Shown: one piece after another, positions 50,492 to 58,041 of the stretch | How positions within the stretch are numbered: the first letter of the stretch is position 1 | Layout: each line of letters opens with the position of its first letter | From: Gracilibacillus sp. YIM 98692 | Lineage (GTDB): Bacteria; Bacillota; Bacilli; Bacillales; Amphibacillaceae | Direction of reading: 5' to 3' | NCBI RefSeq assembly: GCF_010993965.1 | Contig: NZ_WIXM01000010.1 | Coordinates: 1 to 64,000, forward strand | Length of the DNA stretch: 64,000 bases | Translations under genes and position numbers: made by a program | Notes under the pieces: model-generated | Database searches by the model: none | What the model was told of the DNA's origin: nothing | The model's input: the letters and a program-made list of their open reading frames with translations, nothing else

Positions 50492-52951
50492 ATGGATAAA
50501 AATAAACTCCTTTTAAAATATCCAGCCTCTTGGTGGGGGAATATCTGGAGAGAAGGTCTTCCTTCTGGTAATGGAGAAATAGGTGCATCCGTTTACGGTG
50601 CTGTTAAAAATGAAACAATTTTAATCAATCATGAAGCTTTAAGACATATGGGGAAAAAAAATCAACTGCCAGATGTTAGCTATACACTACCCGAAGTAAG
50701 AAAAATGATGGAGGAAGAAAAGTATTTAGATGCGAGTTGGCATTTATCAAACACGTTAAAAGAAAAAGGATATGATACTCGTTTAGCCTCTTTACTACCA
50801 CTTGTAGATTTGAAAGTATCAATGCCGTCTATGTACGGGTTTAAACATTATCGCAGGATGCTTGACATGGAGACAGGTGAAGTAAAGGTAAAATGGGAAG
50901 ATGGACATAATCGATATGAAAGAAACCTTTTTGTTTCACGCGCAGATAATATGATCGTTTATGAAATTCTATCAAATGGTGAAAATATCGATGCAGAATT
51001 TGAACTTGCTTTTCATGAAAGTACACAAGTAAGTATGAAAGACAGATGCAGTGAATTAAAACAATCGGTTAAGGTAAAGACTGAAGATAATTATATTTTT
51101 TACGCATGCAAAAATGACGATCATACTGATTTTGGTGCAGTGATAAATGTTGTTCCGAAATATGGTAAATTAACAACAGAAGGTAATAAGCTATCCTGCA
51201 AAAATTCAAAAAGTGTACTTGTTTTTGTGAAGGTTTTTGTGAAAAGTGAATATGAAAAAGAATGGGATAAATTAAGGGATGAGTTAGAGGGAATTGATTC
51301 TGATTATCATACATTGTTTCATTCTCACGCAACGTTGCACGGGGAACTATTCCGTTCATCTTCGCTAGAGCTTGTAGATGGTAATAACAATCTTCGTTCG
51401 AATGAAGAACTTTTGCTCGATGCTTATGATGGCGAAGCACCAACTTCTTTGGTTGAAAAAATGTGGACATATGGTAGGTACTTATTTATTTCTGGAACTA
51501 GAAATAGTGGTCAACCATTTGGCATGTATGGTTTATGGGGTGGAGAGTATGATTTAATGTGGTGCTTGAACATGGCCAATGAGAATATTCAAATGATGTA
51601 TTGGCACGTTAATGTTGGTGGTTTATCAAAGTTATCAAATAATTTAATAGATTACTATCATGATATGATTAATGATTTTCGAGAAAATGCCAAAAAGTTA
51701 TACGGCTGTAGAGGGATATATATTCCAGCAGGTTCTTCACCAGGAATAGGTGTTCCAAACCAAATCGTACCAGTAATTATGAATTGGACTGGAGCAGCTG
51801 GTTGGCTTGCTCAGCACTTTTATGATTACTACTTATATACCGGTGATAAAAAGATGTTAAGAGATAAAATATTGCCTTTTATGAGAGAAGTCGTACTATT
51901 TTATGAAGACTTTCTTGTAAAGGGTAACGATGGTTTTTATACATTTTTTCCCTCTGTGTCTCCCGAAAATACACCAGGAAATTTTATGCCTAAGGATGGG
52001 AATCCTATTGCCCATCCTATGCCAACAACAAAAGATGCAACAATGGATTTTGCAATCATGAAAGAAGTCATTCGTAATTTAATAGAAGGTAGTGAAGAAA
52101 TTGAACTATATTCTTCAGAAGAAATTAAAAAATGGAGTGCCATGCTTACAAAAATTCCTTCATACCGTATAAATAAGGATGGGGCTATAAGGGAATGGAT
52201 GGATCAAAAATTTGATGATCGATACAATCATAGACACCTGTCTCATATATATCCAATATTTCCTGGAAGAGAGTATACCGAAGAAAATGATTCAGAGTTA
52301 TTTAAGGCCTTTGAAAAAGCAGTTAAAAAACGTAAATTAGGGGCACAAACAGGTTGGTCCTTGTCACATATGTCAAGTATATACGCACGTATGAATAATG
52401 GAAATAAGGCATTGGAATGTTTAAATATACTATCTCGGTCATGTTTATTAAATAATTTTGTTACCGTTCACAATGATTGGAGAGACATGGGGTTAAGTAT
52501 GGAAATAAAAACAGCACCTATTCAAATGGATGCTAATATGGGATGGGTAAATGCTGTTCAAGAAATGTTGATTTTTGTATCCCCAACTATGATTAAGTTA
52601 CTACCAGCCATACCTGATAAATGGCAAAAAGGAAGATTTAATAATTTTAGATTTTGTACAGGTAGGGTTTCCGTTTCCTGGGATATAGAAAATGAAAAAT
52701 TTGATGCTGATATAATTGCTGAGAGAGATACAGCCATAACCTTGAAGTTACCTAATCTATTTGAACATTATCAGGTTTATAGTCAAGATGGTGCGAAAAT
52801 TACACCATCATCAATTGGGAATGAGTATTATGATGTGAAATTAAAAGCTAATAATAGGTTCTCTATTACTTCAAATAAACAAATAATATCAAGTAGCCAA
52901 TTGGAAGACAAATTAGATTCTAGGATGGAGAGAGGGGGTACAACATGTTAG
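50492..52951 (+). CDS. Divergent GH95-family glycoside hydrolase
   Basis: A 819-residue enzyme of the GH95 type (alpha-L-fucosidase/alpha-L-galactosidase). No signal peptide, so cytoplasmic. The catalytic set of the family can be placed: Asn363 and Asn365 in NENIQMMYW (usual NINAEMNYW), Glu492 in VSPENTPGN, and Asp680 in IQMDANMGW (usual QIDGNFG). The Gln for Glu and Met for Asn changes around the Asn pair mark it as a separate branch from the enzyme at 58042. It sits right after the importer, so it likely acts on the incoming oligosaccharide. Specificity may be L-galactoside or a substituted fucoside (inference). Confidence 0.8.
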   Translation: MDKNKLLLKYPASWWGNIWREGLPSGNGEIGASVYGAVKNETILINHEALRHMGKKNQLPDVSYTLPEVRKMMEEEKYLDASWHLSNTLKEKGYDTRLASLLPLVDLKVSMPSMYGFKHYRRMLDMETGEVKVKWEDGHNRYERNLFVSRADNMIVYEILSNGENIDAEFELAFHESTQVSMKDRCSELKQSVKVKTEDNYIFYACKNDDHTDFGAVINVVPKYGKLTTEGNKLSCKNSKSVLVFVKVFVKSEYEKEWDKLRDELEGIDSDYHTLFHSHATLHGELFRSSSLELVDGNNNLRSNEELLLDAYDGEAPTSLVEKMWTYGRYLFISGTRNSGQPFGMYGLWGGEYDLMWCLNMANENIQMMYWHVNVGGLSKLSNNLIDYYHDMINDFRENAKKLYGCRGIYIPAGSSPGIGVPNQIVPVIMNWTGAAGWLAQHFYDYYLYTGDKKMLRDKILPFMREVVLFYEDFLVKGNDGFYTFFPSVSPENTPGNFMPKDGNPIAHPMPTTKDATMDFAIMKEVIRNLIEGSEEIELYSSEEIKKWSAMLTKIPSYRINKDGAIREWMDQKFDDRYNHRHLSHIYPIFPGREYTEENDSELFKAFEKAVKKRKLGAQTGWSLSHMSSIYARMNNGNKALECLNILSRSCLLNNFVTVHNDWRDMGLSMEIKTAPIQMDANMGWVNAVQEMLIFVSPTMIKLLPAIPDKWQKGRFNNFRFCTGRVSVSWDIENEKFDADIIAERDTAITLKLPNLFEHYQVYSQDGAKITPSSIGNEYYDVKLKANNRFSITSNKQIISSSQLEDKLDSRMERGGTTC

Positions 52952-53039
52952 AAGGAATTTCTTCATTGCTTTGATATCCCAGTAATAATGGTTTGTTATA
53001 TAGAGTTAGGTTGATTAGGAAAACGATGCACCCTATCCA

Positions 53040-53475
53040 TTAAGCGACCATTTGAAGCCCAAAAATCATATACCTATACTTTTTTGATTAGGTGGCCATC
53101 AGGGTTTCGCTCTCTAATGGCGGATTTACCTTTCAATTCACATCGAAGAATGAATCTATTATGCGAGGGTTTAGGTTTACCGATGAAACATATACCATAC
53201 GATGCAGAATATTATACAGAGATTGATTTGGAAATATGGTGTAATCAGAAAGGGTTCACTGATTACTTCAAAAAGAATTATAAACCAACCACTAGGCATT
53301 TTATACCGTCTAGCCGAAAAATTATCCATTGTATTATTAAGTGGCGAAGAATTTTTAGCACCAGCATGGTCCATTGCCAATCTAAATGATGAAGCCTACT
53401 CACGAATAGGCCGAGGAACTAAAAAATGTACTAGAAGATTATGTAGTAGAATGGACAGAGCAAAAAAGGTAATCA
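53040..53475 (+). pseudogene. Aspartate 4-decarboxylase/transaminase (AspT-type) remnant
   Basis: Blocks in two frames give the C-terminal part of a bifunctional aspartate aminotransferase/4-decarboxylase. MNLLCEGLGLPMKHIPYDAE and YYTEIDLEIWCNQKGFTDYF stand in one frame, LYRLAEKLSIVLLSGEEF and NDEAYSRIGRGTKK in another. The N-terminal half with the PLP lysine is missing. Nothing ties it to the fucose genes around it. Confidence 0.65.
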
Positions 53476-53527
53476 TTAATTGATCCCATGTTATTATCAA
53501 TAAAAGAAATATGATCATGTTTCATTA

Positions 53528-53585
53528 GAAATCGTCTTTTCGTGGTAACTTACAATTATAGCGTAAAGAGCGATTTCTTTTTATA
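53528..53585 (+). terminator. Possible terminator
   Basis: GAAATCG / CGATTTC outer stem with CTTT/AAAG inner pairs followed by TTTTT. A further hairpin (AAAAGGACT/AGTCCTTTT) at about 53617-53643 lies near the end of the minus-strand levansucrase remnant. Confidence 0.55.
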
Positions 53586-53698
53586 TTTCGTCTAAATATA
53601 AAACAAAAAAGAGGCGACCTCAAAAGGACTTGTTAAAGTCCTTTTGGGTCATCCCGATTTATCTTTAGCTTATTTACATTATCCAGTTTTGCACAATT

Positions 53699-54552
53699 TC
53701 AGGCTCTAGCGTATCTTCTAAATCTAAGGTGAAATTTATTTGAATACACCTGGATCTTTTTCTTCACAATCTTGGCCTTGTCCTTAGGATTGGCAACAAC
53801 CAAACCACTGTCATTCAATGGCTGATAGCTTCCCACAAGAGAATCTGGTACAAATCCAAATAGACCCTTCGGACCTGAAGTACCAGGTGCAAATTTATTA
53901 AGGTGAGTGTCTGTGAACAAATAGTACTTGTTTCCTTTAGTTACCATATGTGGACGTTCAAGTTCCTGGTTCACACAATTTGCTTCCACTAAAGGAGGCA
54001 TTATTTCATATTCTATTAAATCTTGATTGGTTGATTTAGCAATGCCGATGCTGCCATTAAATAATTTGAATTCTCAGGGACTTTATGATTGGCTCGGAAT
54101 TCTTCTGACCCGATGTGCTTAGGTTCACACTAGCGTTCAGCTGGTGTGCCATTGGAATTCCCTTCAAAAAGAATGTATTTTTCACCAGTTTTCGGATCTT
54201 CAAAAAACCACGGGTCACGGAATGCATAAGCAATATCGCCTTGCATGCCTTCTTCCATCGTTTGATAATATTTACCCTCCGGTTCAAGAATCACATCATG
54301 ATCCGACCAGTTGTTAAATGATCTTCCGTCTTTCTTTGTGATTTCTATATCAGCTGATGCTTTAGCCAAGCGCTGTTCGTAGGTAACATGATCTTCCCCT
54401 TTTCTTCCCGTCGCGGTGTAGAAAAAGTGTAGCTTGCCATCATCAACCATAGCTGAGCCTGCCCATTGGCGTGATCCGAGCGCTTCCCCTCCAGGGAACA
54501 CGGTTCCGTCTGAATCCCAGTCCTTTCTATTTAAGCGGAAAGTGACAGGCAC
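53699..54552 (-). pseudogene. Levansucrase/fructosyltransferase (GH68) pseudogene
   Basis: The minus strand reads as the middle of a GH68 enzyme: QWAGSAMVDDGKLHFFYTAT, AYAFRDPWFFEDPKTGEKYI (the conserved RDP motif), and, after the breaks, CVNQELERPHMVTKGNKYYL. An in-frame TAG at 54129-54127 and a frameshift near 54065 interrupt it, and both ends are missing: about 170 N-terminal residues including the secretion signal, and the C-terminus. The 5' cut lies exactly at a dispersed repeat (54535-54553). Confidence 0.8.
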
Positions 54553-54553
54553 T
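54535..54553 (-). repeat. Dispersed repeat, copy 16 (minus orientation)
   Basis: On the minus strand AGTGCCTGTCACTTTCCGC. It covers the stop of the AraC gene and the cut edge of the levansucrase fragment. Confidence 0.75.
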
Positions 54554-55433
54554 AGACCTGTTTTTTTCGATACTGGGTTGCAGTCATCCCATAAAATTTT
54601 TTGAAAGCATTACTAAACTGCTCCACCGTTGTAAAGCCGATTTGCCTTGCAATAGCTGTCACGGATAATTCTGTTGTCAACAAAAGGTGACTAGCAGCAC
54701 TCATTCTTGCCTGCTTCTTTTTTTCCATAAAAGACATACCATATTGCTTTTGAACGGCCCGCTCTGTCTGCCTTGTACTTAAACCCAGCATCTCTGCTAG
54801 CTGGCTAAGGGTGATGGTTGCATATTGGAATAAGAAGCTGTTCTCGATGATAACCATTCTGCTGTCGTCTAGTGATTTAAGTGGGACAGACGTAGAAGCA
54901 TGAGTCTCAGAGTATTGCCGGATTGTTTGGATTAAAATCATTTCAAGAATATTGGTTGCCATATGGTGCAATCCAATACGATAATGTGCTAACTCATCAG
55001 CTAGCATTTCAAATAACTTCATTAGTCCGCCGTTGTCCGTACCAAACCAGAATGGTGTAGATATCAATAATTCAGAAAGGATGTTATCTCTCAAGATGGA
55101 ATGTTTATTCATAGAAGCGGAATCGTTCGATAGAATTTCAAAAAAAATGCAGTATTCTGCCATCGGATCATTCGGATTCGTTATTTGCTCATGGGTGACA
55201 TCCGGCCCCGTCATAAACAACGTACCAGGCTTTATTTGGTAACGATTTCCTTGAGCTATTAATACACCTTGACCACTCGGAATGTAGTGAAGTTCATAGC
55301 TGCCTAAACTGTGGCTATGTTCAGGCATTGAACTGTAAAAATAGCCAAATTTCACATACATGACGTTCAACACCAAGCCTCCAATGGTGAGCTTGAAATC
55401 TATATTCCCAATGTCTATAGGAGGTAGCTTCAT
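54552..55433 (-). CDS. AraC-family regulator with cupin domain
   Basis: A 293-residue regulator. The N-terminal cupin (SMPEHSHSLGSYELHYIPSG) is followed by two C-terminal helix-turn-helix motifs (ITLSQLAEMLGLSTRQTERA; VTAIARQIGFTTVEQFSNAF). GGGGGAAT precedes the ATG. It is divergent from the fucU/lactonase/dehydrogenase/fucosidase genes and probably controls them. The 330-base gap 55434-55764 has AT-rich -10-like sites on both strands, but I could not fix a promoter. Confidence 0.85.
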   Translation of the reverse strand: MKLPPIDIGNIDFKLTIGGLVLNVMYVKFGYFYSSMPEHSHSLGSYELHYIPSGQGVLIAQGNRYQIKPGTLFMTGPDVTHEQITNPNDPMAEYCIFFEILSNDSASMNKHSILRDNILSELLISTPFWFGTDNGGLMKLFEMLADELAHYRIGLHHMATNILEMILIQTIRQYSETHASTSVPLKSLDDSRMVIIENSFLFQYATITLSQLAEMLGLSTRQTERAVQKQYGMSFMEKKKQARMSAASHLLLTTELSVTAIARQIGFTTVEQFSNAFKKFYGMTATQYRKKQV

Positions 55434-55764
55434 GAGTATTCCCCCATTCTGTAAAAATACGACATCTCAACTGAATTTTTGTCGCCTTAATTGGATTACT
55501 AATCTGAGCATGTCTACCTATAATTATACTTATAATAGAAGGATTGGGAAATAAGCAACACAGAATGATTTCATTTCTTTATCTTGATGGATGAAGTCAT
55601 AAAATGATAAAAGGTTAAATGATAAAGAAGCAGCAGATCAAGAATCAAATATACAAAAAAGGAAACGATGCTTCTTCTTATACGGAAGTTCCCTCCAGCG
55701 ATCCTGGAATGTAGTGAAAGCAATGGTGGAAGTCATCCGAAAATAGAAAGGGAGGAATAATAAC

Positions 55765-56196
55765 ATGTTAAAAGGTATTCCAAAAATAATATCCCCTGAA
55801 TTAATAAAAGTATTGATGGAGATGGGGCACGGAGATGAAATCGTACTTGCTGATGGTAATTTTCCTGCAGCAAGTCATGGGGCAAAATTAGTACGTTGTG
55901 ATGGGAATGGAACATCGGAGCTTCTTGAAGCTATATTATCATTGTTTCCGTTAGATACTTATACCAAACACCCAGTTGCATTAATGGAAGTTGTGAAGGG
56001 AGACACTGTGGAAACACCGATTTGGAAAGAATATGAATCTATAATAGCAAGTCAGACCTCTGTAGAAAATCCATTTGAATACGAAGAGAGATTTGCTTTT
56101 TATGAAAGAGCGAAGAAATCCTATGCCATAGTGGCAACAGGTGAAAAAGCACTTTATGCCAACATTATCCTGAAAAAAGGTGTTATTTCTGAATAA
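55765..56196 (+). CDS. fucU: L-fucose mutarotase
   Basis: A 143-residue RbsD/FucU-family mutarotase: LMEMGHGDEIVLADGNFPAA has the catalytic His and Asp, and the chain ends ALYANIILKKGVISE. It interconverts the alpha and beta anomers of L-fucose, which helps both FucI and the dehydrogenase. GGGAGGAATAATAAC precedes the ATG. First gene of the oxidative fucose operon. A broken copy lies at 43447-43891. Confidence 0.92.
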   Translation: MLKGIPKIISPELIKVLMEMGHGDEIVLADGNFPAASHGAKLVRCDGNGTSELLEAILSLFPLDTYTKHPVALMEVVKGDTVETPIWKEYESIIASQTSVENPFEYEERFAFYERAKKSYAIVATGEKALYANIILKKGVISE

Positions 56197-56217
56197 GTAA
56201 TAAAGGGTGAAGAAGTC

Positions 56218-57072
56218 ATGAGAATAGATGCTCATCAACATTATTGGAAGATTAGTAGAGGTGACTATGGGTGGATAACGCCTGAAATAACTACTTTATA
56301 TCGTGATTTTCTAGAGGAAGATTTGGTTCATCATCTAAAAAGTTGTGGTATAGATAAAACGATTGTTGTTCAAGCTGCCCCAACTATGGAAGAAACGGAA
56401 TTCATTCTCTCACTAAGTGAACGTTCTGAATCCATCTTAGGTGTTGTTGGATGGATTGACATAGATAATCCTTCTTATAAGGAACAACTAGAGACATTTA
56501 GAAAAAATCCTAAGTTCGTTGGAATCCGTATGATGATTCAAGATATGCCAGATGAAAATATTATTTTAAGTTCTCATTATTTGGAAGCGTTCTCTTATTT
56601 GGAGGAGATCGATCTTCCAGTCGATCTTTTAGTTCATTCCAGTCAACTTTCTGCTGTATGTGAATTATTAAATCGTGTTTCGATAAGAGGAGTAATCGAT
56701 CACATTGCCAAGCCAGAAATTGAACAAGGGAAGTTAGAACCCTGGAAAAGTCAAATGGCTGAAATTGCTAGTCACCCAAATATCTATTGTAAATTATCCG
56801 GGATGGTGACAGAAGCAAATCATAAAAACTGGAAAAAAGAAGATTTTATCCCTTATGTGCATCATATTATGGATGTCTTTGGGGTTCGTCGTGTGATGTA
56901 TGGCAGTGATTGGCCAGTTTGTTTATTGGCTGCTAGCTATGATGATGTCTACCATCTATTAAACGACACACTTCCAAGCTATGTTTCAAAAGAAGCTAGA
57001 GAATGGGTATTTGGTAAAAATGCGATAGACTTTTACAAACTTAAACATATAAAAGAGGAGGAACAAGCTTGA
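56218..57072 (+). CDS. Amidohydrolase, probable L-fuconolactonase
   Basis: A 284-residue TIM-barrel amidohydrolase of the COG3618 type. RIDAHQHYWK at the start and VMYGSDWPVC near the end carry the metal His and Asp; IDHIAKPEI supplies another His. Relatives open L-fucono- or L-rhamnono-lactones. Placement between FucU and an L-fucose dehydrogenase-like reductase supports hydrolysis of L-fuconolactone to L-fuconate. Its stop overlaps the next start (TTGA). Confidence 0.82.
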   Translation: MRIDAHQHYWKISRGDYGWITPEITTLYRDFLEEDLVHHLKSCGIDKTIVVQAAPTMEETEFILSLSERSESILGVVGWIDIDNPSYKEQLETFRKNPKFVGIRMMIQDMPDENIILSSHYLEAFSYLEEIDLPVDLLVHSSQLSAVCELLNRVSIRGVIDHIAKPEIEQGKLEPWKSQMAEIASHPNIYCKLSGMVTEANHKNWKKEDFIPYVHHIMDVFGVRRVMYGSDWPVCLLAASYDDVYHLLNDTLPSYVSKEAREWVFGKNAIDFYKLKHIKEEEQA

Positions 57073-57998
57073 AATACAGAAAATTAGGTCACACAGGATT
57101 AGATGTATCTGTACTAAGTTATGGTGCGTCCTCACTTGGATCAGTTTTTAGGGAAATCAATGAAGATGAAGGAATTAAGTCTGTTCATGCTGCTGTTGAT
57201 CAAGGCATTAATTTCATTGATGTTTCACCATATTATGGATTAACCAAGGCGGAGACTGTCTTAGGGAAGGCATTAAGAGATATACCACGTGACAAATATT
57301 TTCTTTCTACCAAAGCGGGTAGATATGGTGACAATGAGTTTGACTTTTCTAAGAAAAAAATAACTACAAGTTTGGAGGAAAGTCTCCAAAGGTTGGGTAC
57401 GGATTATGTAGACATTTTATTGTTGCATGATATTGAATTTGGTTCTTATGACCAAGTGTTAGAGGAAGGAATTCCAGCTTTAGAAGAATTAAAAGAACAG
57501 GGTAAAATTCGATTTTACGGAGTATCAGGATTGCCACTAACTATTTTTGATAAAGTTCTTAACAAAGCAGATTTAGATGTTATTCTGTCCTATTGTCATT
57601 ATTCATTAAATGATACGTCGCTTTTATCCCTAATACCTTTATTGAAAGAAAAGCAAGTAGGATTAATAAACGCTTCCCCGTTGTCGATGGGATTATTAAG
57701 CTCACGCGAAGTCGCTAGCTGGCACCCGGCTGATGAAGAAATGAAGCAGGTGTGTAAAGAGGCAGCAGAATTCTGTGAAGAAAATGGTCAAGATCTAGCA
57801 AAATTAGCTATTCAATATTCTGTACAAAATGAGTTCATTCCAACTACTTTAGTTAGTACCGCAAGTGTCAATAACATAACGAAAAATATTAAATGGGCAG
57901 AAGAACCAATAGATGAGGATATTCTAGAAGCTGTGCTTGATATTCTTAAACCTATTCATAATAAAACTTGGTCGAGTGGAAATTCAGAGTGGAAATAG
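57069..57998 (+). CDS. Aldo/keto reductase, probable L-fucose dehydrogenase
   Basis: A 309-residue aldo/keto reductase of the D-threo-aldose/L-fucose 1-dehydrogenase type. Asp and Tyr in FIDVSPYYGL, Lys in FLSTKAGRYG and His in LLLHDIEFG form the catalytic tetrad. TTG 57069 follows GAGGAGG and overlaps the lactonase stop by four bases, so the two are coupled. It would oxidise L-fucose to the lactone. A downstream fuconate dehydratase is not visible in the operon. Confidence 0.82.
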   Translation: MKYRKLGHTGLDVSVLSYGASSLGSVFREINEDEGIKSVHAAVDQGINFIDVSPYYGLTKAETVLGKALRDIPRDKYFLSTKAGRYGDNEFDFSKKKITTSLEESLQRLGTDYVDILLLHDIEFGSYDQVLEEGIPALEELKEQGKIRFYGVSGLPLTIFDKVLNKADLDVILSYCHYSLNDTSLLSLIPLLKEKQVGLINASPLSMGLLSSREVASWHPADEEMKQVCKEAAEFCEENGQDLAKLAIQYSVQNEFIPTTLVSTASVNNITKNIKWAEEPIDEDILEAVLDILKPIHNKTWSSGNSEWK

Positions 57999-58041
57999 AG
58001 TAAATCTTAGGAGATTCTATCATTCTATTGGAGGTATTTCA

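Noticed and set aside
51069-51470. 133-codon minus-strand ORF inside the GH95 gene
   Set aside because: Shadow frame inside a long gene with placed catalytic residues; no ribosome site.
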